Positions 16,617 to 24,580 of a DNA stretch of 64,000 nt are shown one piece after another (the stretch's first letter is position 1; each line of letters starts with the position of its first letter). The stretch lies in contig JALHRL010000022.1 in NCBI GenBank assembly GCA_022841465.1, positions 1 through 64,000 on the forward strand, written 5' to 3'. A program made the translations under genes and the position numbers. The DNA is from Bacteroidia bacterium (lineage in GTDB: Bacteria; Bacteroidota; Bacteroidia; B-17B0; Aurantibacillaceae). The notes under the pieces were generated by a model. It made no database searches, was not told where the DNA came from, and saw only the letters and a program-made list of their open reading frames with translations.

Positions 16617-17433
16617 GTTGAAACTCTCTTACATTTTCGTGTTCAATTAGTTTTCGGTATTGTATCCAACCTACAAGATTACCACTTTTAATAGACTCAA
16701 GAGGATCTATCATCGGCGTTGCTTGGTGTTCTAGCGGCGAGCAGTGTTTAGGAACACTTCCGACTAGCCTCATATAAAGAGCTTTATCTTGTTCATACGT
16801 TGATTTAGAGCCGTCGTGATTTAAATAAGAAACACGAGCACATTTGGCAACGCTTTCGATAATATTTTTCTCAGACCCAATTTTTGAATCAACAAACGGC
16901 AAATGCCACTCATTGTCTTTTAAAAACTGCGGAGTAGAAGACGTCATAGCAAAATACATCTTTTTTGCTAGCTCTTGAATTTCAGGCTGCGCGTCTTTAT
17001 GAAATCTTAGATTAAAAAAGTTACTAAATTGCGAGCTAGTCAAAACAACTGTAATGTTGCTATATGGTTCTGTAATTCTATTAGAATATTGTTTATGAAG
17101 TCCAAGTTTATCCAATAGATAAGAAGATAATAAAGCTGTATATTTACCAAAAGACCAAACAATTTTAGCGGCAATTAAAGTTATACCGCTAAGGGGTTCT
17201 CCGCCTTGCATCCCCGGTCTATTCCTAGTATAAACCAAAGGTTCTACTTTATCGACTATAATATTTTTAAGAAGTTTTTTAACTGGAATAGCCCTAGAAC
17301 TGGCGGAGTTTCTAGAAAAAACACGATGAGTCATTAACTCAGCATGAATGTATCTAGGATAAGTAAGAACAAAAGTTGTAAGTCTCGAACCGTTTGAACA
17401 AGTGCTGTCTTTAATTATCTTTACTTGTATCAT
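16606..17433 (-). CDS. thyX: Flavin-dependent thymidylate synthase ThyX
   Basis: 275 residues. The ThyX signature appears as HAELMTHRVFSRNSASSRAIP, of which the core HRxxSxNSxSxR binds dUMP and FAD. Further conserved elements are FFNLRFHKDAQPEIQELAKKM, of which the RxHxxAQxEI part is diagnostic. It methylates dUMP to dTMP using methylene-tetrahydrofolate and reduced flavin. It overlaps a PDZ gene upstream and the nuclease downstream. Confidence 0.95.
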   Translation of the reverse strand: MIQVKIIKDSTCSNGSRLTTFVLTYPRYIHAELMTHRVFSRNSASSRAIPVKKLLKNIIVDKVEPLVYTRNRPGMQGGEPLSGITLIAAKIVWSFGKYTALLSSYLLDKLGLHKQYSNRITEPYSNITVVLTSSQFSNFFNLRFHKDAQPEIQELAKKMYFAMTSSTPQFLKDNEWHLPFVDSKIGSEKNIIESVAKCARVSYLNHDGSKSTYEQDKALYMRLVGSVPKHCSPLEHQATPMIDPLESIKSGNLVGWIQYRKLIEHENVREFQLDQ

Positions 17434-17866
17434 TTGTGCAGATTTTTTCTCTTCTTATTATAATACGTTTTGTATCAGTTTGATTGGTAACTTGTATTAT
17501 CACTAAAGTACCAACTTCACCTTTGACGTCTTCGTTAAATTCTAACAAGTCTCCGGGCATTATGCCAGCATTATCTGCCGGGTAACCTTTGTATACTTTT
17601 TCCGCAAAATAATAACCGTCTCTGTAAGAAAGTAAAATGCCTATTCCTCCATAGTAGGAAGAACATTCTTTAGTTTCAACAACTTCCTGTTGTTTTAGGA
17701 TTCCATCAGTCCCTTTATTACTCTCAGATTCTTTATCTTTTTCAACTATTTCAATATTATCTTGAACATTACCAGATGCTTTGTTATTTGATTGTTGAGA
17801 AATGTTAAGAAACAATAATGATATAATGCTTAAATGAACAACAAAGCTTAATAATCCGTTTATCAT
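17411..17866 (-). CDS. Membrane-anchored PDZ-domain protein
   Basis: 151 residues. An N-terminal hydrophobic segment (LLSFVVHLSIISLLFLNI) is a signal anchor. A Ser/Lys/Glu linker leads to a PDZ-like domain (GGIGILLSYRDGYYFAEKV, then YPADNAGIMPGDLLEFN and VIIQVTN). Two Cys residues flank the domain. It should expose the PDZ domain in the periplasm, where it may bind C termini of envelope proteins or proteases. No protease domain is attached. Confidence 0.75.
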   Translation of the reverse strand: MINGLLSFVVHLSIISLLFLNISQQSNNKASGNVQDNIEIVEKDKESESNKGTDGILKQQEVVETKECSSYYGGIGILLSYRDGYYFAEKVYKGYPADNAGIMPGDLLEFNEDVKGEVGTLVIIQVTNQTDTKRIIIRREKICTNDTSKDN

Positions 17867-17871
17867 ATTTT

Positions 17872-19761
17872 TTATCTAATGGGGCAAAATCCCGCGTCAC
17901 AGTCCGAGTTTACATCAATTTCAACAAAGGCCGTCCCGCTTGTAATTGGTTTTACTCGTGCGCTTATTTCTTCAAATTTTTCTTTTGAGATTTCTTCATA
18001 CGGAGCTTGCTGAAAACCATGCTCATTATGTAAAAGAAAACTTACCGCTTTTAATGAGTTGTTATAGTTTTTTGATAACCATTCTCTAATCGTGGTTAGC
18101 TCTTCTTTTTTATAATAAACAGTAACAGACACGGCATTGTCTGACCATTCACTTTGAAGACGTTTTACGATTTCGAGTTGTTCAACAGCTGACATGTCTT
18201 TTGCCAGTTTAGTGCCTTCAGGGACGCTGACAGGAAAGGATACAACAACCGTTGACCTATCTTCGGTGCCATCAAATTGTTTTTGATATTCGATGTCATA
18301 GCCGTGACTTCGGCATACATCAACCAACGGAGAAGACGATGAGATCCTAATTCGTCGGATATAGTATTGGGCATACGCTGGGTGGCATCCAGGAGTTACA
18401 TTTGGAAGTAATGAAAGACTCCCACTAGGCTTAACTGTACATATTTTAATTGAGGTTGGCCATCCCATTTTTTTAGAATACTCTTTATCATGTTGACGAA
18501 GCGCTTTATATGTATCGCTTAACCATGAGCGTTGTTCTTCGGTGGCTTGTAGATATCCTGTTACTCCTATGCCCATACGCATGTTCTTATGCACAACTTC
18601 TTTTGTTTCTGGAAGATGGCAATCAAGTCTGAGTGAATGTTTGTTAATACGATAAAGAAGCTTTGCGACTTCTAGTAAGCGTTCTTTTGAACTAATGTTA
18701 GGCAAAAAGATTTCAGCAAGGCAACAAGTCTCAAAATTTTGAAGTGTTTGTTCTGAACAAGGATTGGTCGCAACAATATCAGGATCAGGATATTGCGTCT
18801 CACCAAGACGACCCACACGCTTTGCCAATCCAAGGTTAACCAGACCGTATGGTTCGCCGTTACCATTGTACCCGTCCCAAAATTGAACAGGCAAAAGATT
18901 GAAGTCGTTGCAGATAACTGAGTTGTTAGACATTGAGCGCCAGTTGGGAATATTCCCCAAATCCCAACGTTTAGCATTTAGGAATTGTAGATCGTCTGGA
19001 TCACCCAACGCAATTTGGGCGCTACGTCGCACATTACCGGCAACAACAACCATGCCGATGATATTCATAATATCAAGACAATCGATTGGGCGGAGCTTTT
19101 TGCCGGCTCGTGAGTTTAATACTTTATGAATTTCACCGATTCCGTAGCAAAGGTCTTCTGGGCCTGAGGCGGTTCCTCCGAATCCTTTAATGGGGGTACC
19201 TTTGTTCCTAATTAAAATAGGGCTATATGTAAATCCTTTACCAGTTTTAAAATGAGCTTTGAGGGTGCGGTCTAGCAACTCAACCCAACCTTCGCGGCTA
19301 TCAGGTACAATAAAATCCGCATCTTTAGTATCTTTGCGTTCTATTACTACCTTTTTAACTTTAGGTAGTTGATACACATATTCACGCTGAATATTGTACC
19401 CAACACCAGAACCAAGCATAAGGAGGTCCATTGCCCAAGTAAACGCTCGGGGGCTATCAACCACGGTAGCCGCGCAATTTTGCAAAGACGGCAAACCTAG
19501 TTTGTCTACGGTTTTGGTACCTAGCTGCCAAAGAAACCTTCCGGCGACAGTGCCCTCTAAACCTAGAAGAACTTCCCGAGCAAAATCTTCCTCTTCTTTT
19601 GTGAAAGGAATTTGAAGCTGAGTTTTACAAGCGTTTAAAACTCTATCAATTGTTCCATCAAATTCTTCTACCGGAGAATTTACATCATCTTCATTAAGAC
19701 GACGGCTATAAGTGCGTTTGTAAGTGATGTAACCAATTGGACCCCAAGGTGTTTTAGTCAT
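17872..19761 (-). CDS. nrdJ: Class II (B12-dependent) ribonucleotide reductase
   Basis: 629 residues, somewhat shorter than the 739-residue monomeric enzyme of Lactobacillus. Key residues: C96 (LQNCAAT), C335 and E337 (NPCSEQTL), C346 (NFETCCL), spaced as C119/C408/E410/C419 of the monomeric triphosphate reductase. The end has CDAGFC, the redox-active C-terminal Cys pair. It reduces ribonucleotides using adenosylcobalamin, so the phage relies on the host for B12. It feeds DNA precursor supply with ThyX and dUTPase. Confidence 0.93.
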   Translation of the reverse strand: MTKTPWGPIGYITYKRTYSRRLNEDDVNSPVEEFDGTIDRVLNACKTQLQIPFTKEEEDFAREVLLGLEGTVAGRFLWQLGTKTVDKLGLPSLQNCAATVVDSPRAFTWAMDLLMLGSGVGYNIQREYVYQLPKVKKVVIERKDTKDADFIVPDSREGWVELLDRTLKAHFKTGKGFTYSPILIRNKGTPIKGFGGTASGPEDLCYGIGEIHKVLNSRAGKKLRPIDCLDIMNIIGMVVVAGNVRRSAQIALGDPDDLQFLNAKRWDLGNIPNWRSMSNNSVICNDFNLLPVQFWDGYNGNGEPYGLVNLGLAKRVGRLGETQYPDPDIVATNPCSEQTLQNFETCCLAEIFLPNISSKERLLEVAKLLYRINKHSLRLDCHLPETKEVVHKNMRMGIGVTGYLQATEEQRSWLSDTYKALRQHDKEYSKKMGWPTSIKICTVKPSGSLSLLPNVTPGCHPAYAQYYIRRIRISSSSPLVDVCRSHGYDIEYQKQFDGTEDRSTVVVSFPVSVPEGTKLAKDMSAVEQLEIVKRLQSEWSDNAVSVTVYYKKEELTTIREWLSKNYNNSLKAVSFLLHNEHGFQQAPYEEISKEKFEEISARVKPITSGTAFVEIDVNSDCDAGFCPIR

Positions 19762-19770
19762 TTATTGAAC

Positions 19771-20181
19771 TTATATTAATTGGACCCAAATTACAATCTT
19801 TTTTAGTTTCTTAGCGTATTTTTCTTTGTGTTTTGGTGTAACAGAGTGATAGCGCGCGACCCAATTTTTATCAATCAGTTTCCATTTTTTATGGAGGCTT
19901 AACAGCTTTGCTGCACAAAAAGCATTGCCTTGCTTTGAGAACACATCGTAGTTTTTACATGTTGTGTTTAAATGGACACTATTAATTTGGAACTCCCCAA
20001 AATCTTCTGTACCATTTTTATTGAAATTGTAGGTGTACTTACCCTTAGAGCTTTCTAATATGCTAATTTTAACAAGCTCTATTGGAGCTATTTTATATTT
20101 TTTAGCAGCAGAAATAATATGCTCAATTGCAAAACTCTGGGTTGTTAAAAATGACAAAAATATAATTATAAAAAGATTCAT
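19771..20181 (-). CDS. Exported lytic transglycosylase-like protein
   Basis: 136 residues. A signal peptide (FIIIFLSFLTTQSFA) precedes an SLT-like core: KYKIAPIELVKISILESSKGKY with the catalytic-type Glu, then DFGEFQINSVHL and GNAFCAAKLL, and ARYHSVTP. This is the goose-lysozyme/SLT pattern. It likely cuts peptidoglycan glycan strands locally, not as the main endolysin. It overlaps the ArdC-like peptidase gene start-to-stop. Confidence 0.75.
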   Translation of the reverse strand: MNLFIIIFLSFLTTQSFAIEHIISAAKKYKIAPIELVKISILESSKGKYTYNFNKNGTEDFGEFQINSVHLNTTCKNYDVFSKQGNAFCAAKLLSLHKKWKLIDKNWVARYHSVTPKHKEKYAKKLKKIVIWVQLI

Positions 20182-20660
20182 AGTCCTATTACCGTACTTT
20201 TAAAGTATAGCAAATCTGGATCTACTTTTAAAATGTAATTTACCGAATCAACTACATATTGGTCTAAATCAACCTTAACTTGGTGACTATATTTTTGACA
20301 ATAAAAATAACTACGAGCTTTATAATCGTAGCCTAATAGTTGCATAAGAATAGAAGAAACCATTTCAGCAACACATTCTTCCTCTTCATATGATAGCTGG
20401 CGGTTTAAGATATCTCTTGTTGAATGAGCAAGCTCATGCATAACAGTAGAATACATGTCCGGCAAAAACGAAAAGGATGATCCGTGTTTAATTGTTCCTT
20501 TGTTATAAGCATGATCTTTTTTAAAGCTTTTTTTTAATTTAAGATTAAACCGTTGATAGTAAATATTTAATTTTTTAAATAGACTATCATCTAAAAGAAC
20601 ATGAAGACTTTGTTTAAACAATGTTTTGTTTTTAGAAAGTTCGGTTAGTTGTTTGTTCAT
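20178..20660 (-). CDS. ArdC-like zinc metallopeptidase
   Basis: 160 residues. The core TVMHELAHSTRDILN contains HExxH, followed about 15 residues later by YEEEECVAEMVSSILMQLLGY, where the Glu/Ala-Glu pattern resembles the peptidase domain of ArdC antirestriction proteins. The ArdC N-terminal ssDNA-binding domain is missing. It overlaps both neighbours. Anti-restriction or another proteolytic role cannot be told apart. Confidence 0.6.
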   Translation of the reverse strand: MNKQLTELSKNKTLFKQSLHVLLDDSLFKKLNIYYQRFNLKLKKSFKKDHAYNKGTIKHGSSFSFLPDMYSTVMHELAHSTRDILNRQLSYEEEECVAEMVSSILMQLLGYDYKARSYFYCQKYSHQVKVDLDQYVVDSVNYILKVDPDLLYFKSTVIGL

Positions 20661-21877
20661 TTTAAACCATGTGGTGTCTTTTCCCAGCCATAAGGATCTG
20701 TTATGGATTGTTTAAATGCTCTGGCTGCCGCAATTGAATGAAGTACCCAATAAAAGGGTAACAAACCGGCAATTAGAATCAAGTCATAGTTTTTTCTTTT
20801 AATTGAAGACAATGCATTTGAAATAACTAAGCATGAAGTTCCAATAAAAAAGTTAATATGGCATATAAAAATTAATTCTTTAGAAAAATTAAAAGGAGAA
20901 TAAAAATAAAAAATCACCATTAATATGTTTAAAGGAATATATAAAACATTTACAATAGGCGTCAGACCTACAAAAAATAAAATACCAAACCTATCCCAAA
21001 GCGATAGTTTCTTTCTCATTCTAAGATACTTAAGGTAAGTAAGCCAATACCCTTTAGTCCATCTAGTTCTTTGTTTAATCCAAGGAATAATTTTAGAACA
21101 GGCTTCTTCCCATGTAGTCGAATCAACTAAAAGTGTCTTGTACCCTAAACTGTAAAGCTTGATACCAAGTTCCGCGTCTTCGGTAACATTGTAACTATCC
21201 CAAGCTCCAACCTCTATTAAACGATTAGCTTTAAAATGGTTGGATGTTCCACCAAGGGGAATAGGCAATTTAGCTTTGTCCAACCCCGGCAACAAAAAAT
21301 CAAACCAGTAAGTATACTCAATTGTAAATAGACTGGTAAGAGTGTTTTGTTTTTTATTAAAATAATTTAACTTTGCTTGAATACAAGCTACATTTTTTTC
21401 TGAGTTTTCAAAAAGATATACAACTTTTTTAAGTTGATCAGTTTCGGGTTTATCTTCGGCATCGTATATAGTTACTATTGAATCCGGTGTTAGATTTGGT
21501 TTAATAAACTCTAATGTATAATTACAAGCTTTGGGTTTAGTTTTAGGTTGAGTATTTGGAAGAATTATAGTTTTAAAAAAATTATCAGAGTTTTCTATTG
21601 TTTTGGCAACTCTGATACTATCAATGTCGTCTTGTTCAAGAATAAGATAAACATTGATCTTATCTTTTGGATAATCAAGTTTTCTTAAATTTGATATAAG
21701 TTCGGAAATTACATTACTTTCTTTATATGCAGGTAAAAGAATGTGATAATCCGGGTAGAATTTTGGATTACCATATTCTACTTTTTTTTGTTTTAAGCCT
21801 AGTAAAAAAAGTACAATTTTAAATGACCAGTTAAAAAAGAAAAATAACTGAGTCAATAAAAAAAGAAACTCAATCAT
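20657..21877 (-). CDS. Membrane family-2 glycosyltransferase
   Basis: 406 residues. An N-terminal hydrophobic segment is followed by a GT-A fold: YHILLPAYKES, a DAED metal-binding motif (IYDAEDKPE), EDAELGIKLYSLGY and IKQRTRWTKGY, of which QRxRWxxG is the QxxRW processive-type motif of cellulose and hyaluronan synthase-like enzymes. Several C-terminal membrane helices follow (GILFFVGLTPIVNVLY..., NILMVIFYFY...). It likely modifies surface polysaccharide or lipid-linked sugars at the inner membrane. It forms an operon with an exported SLT protein and a coiled-coil protein. Confidence 0.88.
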   Translation of the reverse strand: MIEFLFLLTQLFFFFNWSFKIVLFLLGLKQKKVEYGNPKFYPDYHILLPAYKESNVISELISNLRKLDYPKDKINVYLILEQDDIDSIRVAKTIENSDNFFKTIILPNTQPKTKPKACNYTLEFIKPNLTPDSIVTIYDAEDKPETDQLKKVVYLFENSEKNVACIQAKLNYFNKKQNTLTSLFTIEYTYWFDFLLPGLDKAKLPIPLGGTSNHFKANRLIEVGAWDSYNVTEDAELGIKLYSLGYKTLLVDSTTWEEACSKIIPWIKQRTRWTKGYWLTYLKYLRMRKKLSLWDRFGILFFVGLTPIVNVLYIPLNILMVIFYFYSPFNFSKELIFICHINFFIGTSCLVISNALSSIKRKNYDLILIAGLLPFYWVLHSIAAARAFKQSITDPYGWEKTPHGLK

Positions 21878-22179
21878 CGTTTAGAAAAAAGACGTTGAAG
21901 AAGTCCTTTTGAACGCATTTTAAGTTGCGCGTTTTCCCTTTGAAATTTTTCAACATCTTCTTCTAAACTTTTAATCATTCGAGAAAGTGTAAATTTTTGT
22001 TGAGTCAAAGACGAAACGTTCAATTCAAGTAATTCGGTTTTACTACGTTCGTTTTTAAGTTCTTCTTTTGTAGACTCAAGTTTTTTTGAACTATATTCAA
22101 GCATCATTTGGAGATTCTTTACAGAACCCTTAAGAGTTTCTAATTCTTCTTGTATTTTAATAATATCTTGTTTTTTCAT
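21874..22179 (-). CDS. Coiled-coil protein
   Basis: 101 residues from ATG 22179 (MKKQDIIKIQ), preferred because an AAGG lies upstream and the longer frame would overlap guaC. Nearly the whole length is a coiled coil with regular Leu/Met heptads and a basic end (LLQRLFSKR). It overlaps the glycosyltransferase start (ATGA) and could organise the membrane enzyme. No family recognised. Confidence 0.6.
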   Translation of the reverse strand: MKKQDIIKIQEELETLKGSVKNLQMMLEYSSKKLESTKEELKNERSKTELLELNVSSLTQQKFTLSRMIKSLEEDVEKFQRENAQLKMRSKGLLQRLFSKR

Positions 22180-22180
22180 A

Positions 22181-23194
22181 TTAACCTTGTTTGTGGGGTT
22201 TGTTTTCATTTATTACGTTACCACTTACCTTAATAAAGACAACCTTTTTTTGAAACTCTTCTAAATTCTTAGCTCCTGCATAGGTAAATGCTGACCTAAG
22301 TCCGCCAATAATATCTTGAATAATTTCATTACTTTCTTGTTCAGAAAGAGATTTAACTCGAACCTGAACTCCTTCGGCTGCTCTATAACCAGCTAAACCA
22401 CCAAGCTTGTCTATAGCAACTTCTTTAGATGCCATACCTCTAAACGACTTATAGGCTCCGTTACTTGTTAGTTCAATACTACCCGGAGTATAATATGTAC
22501 CCGATAGCATGCCGCCTAAAATAACAGCAGACGCACCGGCTGCCAAAGCTTTGGCTATGTCTCCTGGCGAACGACATCCACCGTCAGCAATAATAGGCCG
22601 ACCAACAAATGAACACTCAGCAATTGCTGAAAGTTGAGGGACACCAAATCCAGTTTTGATTCGTGTCGAACATACGGAACCTCCGCCAATACCAACTCGA
22701 ATGCTATCGGCACCAGCTTCCGCAAGAAATGCAGCACCTTCTATAGTAGCGACAGTTCCCGCCATTAAATGTGCATTATTTCCAAACATTTCTTTGTAAG
22801 CTTTAATTGCGTTTCTTGCCGACTCTGAGTGGGCGTGTGCAATGTCTAGCATGAAGTTCGTTGCTCCGGCTTTAAAAAGAGCTTCGGCTCGCTCTAGTTC
22901 GCTTTTAGTAACGCCAAGAGAAACGAAAGTCTGTTGCGGCGACATTTTATATTGGTCGATGTTTCTTTGGATGTCCATAAACCGATGCAACGCTCCGAGT
23001 CCGCCATTTTCATGCATCCAATTAGCCATAGCGGTTTCTGTTATAGTATCCATATTAGAGCTAATTACAGGAGTTTTTAAACCAAGAAACCCACTAATGT
23101 CTACATGGCTTCTCGACTCAATGGGGTTATATTGAGGTTCCATAAGAACGTCGTCAAATGTTAGGCCGGAACCAACTAAATTAATTTTTCTCAT
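22181..23194 (-). CDS. guaC: GMP reductase / IMP dehydrogenase-family enzyme
   Basis: 337 residues. It opens with [13 protein letters not shown]. The active-site loop is [20 protein letters not shown] with the catalytic Cys, then [20 protein letters not shown] and FRGMASK. No CBS insert is present, and length and C terminus ([18 protein letters not shown]) are closest to GuaC (about 345 residues), which makes IMP from GMP. A CBS-less GuaB making XMP is the alternative. With PurA it can steer IMP between adenine and guanine nucleotides. Its start overlaps the remnant ankyrin frame. Confidence 0.88.
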   Translation of the reverse strand: MRKINLVGSGLTFDDVLMEPQYNPIESRSHVDISGFLGLKTPVISSNMDTITETAMANWMHENGGLGALHRFMDIQRNIDQYKMSPQQTFVSLGVTKSELERAEALFKAGATNFMLDIAHAHSESARNAIKAYKEMFGNNAHLMAGTVATIEGAAFLAEAGADSIRVGIGGGSVCSTRIKTGFGVPQLSAIAECSFVGRPIIADGGCRSPGDIAKALAAGASAVILGGMLSGTYYTPGSIELTSNGAYKSFRGMASKEVAIDKLGGLAGYRAAEGVQVRVKSLSEQESNEIIQDIIGGLRSAFTYAGAKNLEEFQKKVVFIKVSGNVINENKPHKQG

Positions 23195-23538
23195 AAAATT
23201 TTTTAATCAAATCTTTTCTATGGGCTTTAACTAAATTTTTTTCAACAAGATAATCAATAACTTCTTTATTTTTATGTTCAATAGCATTAATAAGACATAA
23301 ATCAAATTTATCACACATGTGTATCGAAGGGGGAAAATTTATAAACCGTATTCATATCTATTTTAAGCTCTTCATGAAAATATTTAAGAACATCTAAACG
23401 ATTTACAGATCCCGCTAGAGCTACTGCCCACCCTCGATCAAGTGTAATCGAAACTTTATTTGTATTTATATATTCTTTTATAATTTTTAATTCATAACCA
23501 TTTTCAATGGCATCATAAAATAACTCTTGGTAATTCAT
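23181..23538 (-). pseudogene. Ankyrin-type protein interrupted by a frameshift
   Basis: The first frame (23538-23311, 75 residues) begins MNYQELFYDAIENGYELKIIKEYI and has ankyrin-like helices, ending at a TGA at 23311-23313. In the next frame (one base on) the pattern resumes as CDKFDLCLINAIEHKNKEV, IDYLVEKN and so on, ending at TAA 23181-23183, which overlaps the guaC start. The switch can be placed in a run of five C (minus strand) near 23330. It is either a broken gene, a sequencing indel, or a programmed frameshift. The N terminus resembles the three ankyrin genes at 27-30 kb. Confidence 0.65.
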
Positions 23539-23942
23539 AATTTAATTACCTTTATTTGCGCTTTGGATAAAATAGAAATAGAGTCTTTAATTCTATAATC
23601 ATTTTCGTAAAAAACTGTTTTTACACCACCAAGGTTAACAATGTGTTTAGCACACATCTTACACGGCAAATGGGTCACAAAAATAATTTTATCTGTACTA
23701 GATCTTTCAGTACAGTTAATAATTGCATTGGTTTCTGAATGGATACAACCGCAAGATCCAGGACTGCTTTTGTCATCGCAACAATTGTCTAATCCTTTGG
23801 CGTTACCATTGTATCCAACAGAATATACTTTTTTAAAATCACTAGATGTAATTACCGTACCAACTTGAAGACGTTCACATGTAGATCTTTTTGAAAGATC
23901 TAAAGCTAAATTCATGTATATTTTTTCAAATTTAGGACGCAT
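23535..23942 (-). CDS. dcd: dCMP deaminase
   Basis: 135 residues. Zinc-site motifs of the cytidine/dCMP deaminase family are present: HSETNAI with the catalytic His-x-Glu, and LPCKMCAKHIV (PCxxC). The N terminus LALDLSKRSTCERLQVGTVI is the usual dCMP-deaminase opening, and GSCGCIHSE contributes metal ligands. It converts dCMP to dUMP, the substrate for ThyX. It overlaps both neighbours. Confidence 0.92.
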   Translation of the reverse strand: MRPKFEKIYMNLALDLSKRSTCERLQVGTVITSSDFKKVYSVGYNGNAKGLDNCCDDKSSPGSCGCIHSETNAIINCTERSSTDKIIFVTHLPCKMCAKHIVNLGGVKTVFYENDYRIKDSISILSKAQIKVIKL

Positions 23943-24258
23943 TGGATTGTTTAATAACCAGTTTATTTTTCATGCTTTCCAAAGACTCTATCAATTTTGG
24001 CGGAAGTTCACAATCGGTTTCTTTGTAGGTTAGTGGACTTTTGGGTTTCATTCCTCTATTACGCATTTCCTGTTCAATCTCATCATGTCTAACTTTCATA
24101 AACTTAGTGTGGTTCTTCCAACGCAAAGTTTCAGGGTGCCTAGAATAACCTTTAAGATTTTTCATTATAACAGAGTTCATTGTATGAAGCTCAAGATGCT
24201 CACCTAATAGTCGTTTGTTATCTAGTTCTTTTGCTGGGATTGGGTACCATGAACGCAT
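23932..24258 (-). CDS. Pyrimidine-dimer DNA glycosylase family protein
   Basis: About 108 residues from ATG 24258 (MRSWYPIPAKEL), chosen because AGGAG lies 7 bases upstream and the longer frame would run into the tRNA at 24273. Motifs typical of the Pyr_excise family related to T4 endonuclease V are seen: LLGEHLELHTMN and GYSRHPETLRWKNH, then VRHDEIEQEMRNRGMKPKSPL. It should cut at cyclobutane dimers after UV damage. It lies between dCMP deaminase and the tRNA cluster. Confidence 0.85.
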   Translation of the reverse strand: MRSWYPIPAKELDNKRLLGEHLELHTMNSVIMKNLKGYSRHPETLRWKNHTKFMKVRHDEIEQEMRNRGMKPKSPLTYKETDCELPPKLIESLESMKNKLVIKQSNAS

Positions 24259-24272
24259 ATTTACTCCTAGTT

Positions 24273-24348
24273 TGGTCCGCCAGGTGAGAATTGAACTCAC
24301 GACCTATGGTTTATAAGTCCATTGCTCTAACCACTGAGCTACTGGCGG
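24273..24348 (-). tRNA. tRNA-Ile (anticodon UAU)
   Basis: 76 bases including the encoded CCA. Acceptor CCGCCAG pairs with CTGGCGG, discriminator A. D-arm GCTC/GAGC, T-arm GTGAG/CTCAC with TTCAATT loop. The anticodon loop is CTTATAA with anticodon TAT (24313-24315), reading AUA. The base pair closing the anticodon stem (31-39) is an A-A mismatch. AUA is common in AT-rich phages and rarely served by hosts. Confidence 0.85.
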
Positions 24349-24353
24349 AAATT

Positions 24354-24429
24354 TGGCTGCGTGGGAAGGGCTCGAACCTCCGATCTCGCGATTAACAATC
24401 GCTTGCTGTACCAACTCAGCTACCACGCA
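24354..24429 (-). tRNA. tRNA-Asn (anticodon GUU)
   Basis: 76 bases including CCA. Acceptor TGCGTGG pairs with CCACGCA, discriminator G as expected for Asn. The anticodon loop is TTGTTAA, with anticodon GTT. T-arm GGAGG with TTCGAGC loop. It is separated from the other two tRNAs by 5 bases on each side, so all three come from one precursor. Confidence 0.9.
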
Positions 24430-24434
24430 ATATT

Positions 24435-24521
24435 TGGTCCTGGTTGAGGGACTCGAACCCCCACGCTCGTAATGAGCAGTCGATTTTAAGCCGACGTTGT
24501 CTACCATTCCAACAAACCAGG
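24435..24521 (-). tRNA. tRNA-Leu (anticodon UAA)
   Basis: 87 bases including CCA, with a long variable arm (about TGCTCATTACGAGCG), the class II form. Acceptor CCTGGTT pairs with AACCAGG. The anticodon stem is GTCGG/TCGAC with loop CTTAAAA, anticodon TAA, reading UUA. It heads the tRNA trio just after purA in the leftward transcript. UUA fits the AT-rich codon use of the phage. Confidence 0.9.
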
Positions 24522-24580
24522 ACATAAACCTTATATTAATTACTATTGCTATTACTATGCCAAAATTTTATCTAATAATT

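Noticed and set aside
24304-24525. 73-residue frame over the tRNAs
   Set aside because: It lies wholly over two tRNAs and part of the third.
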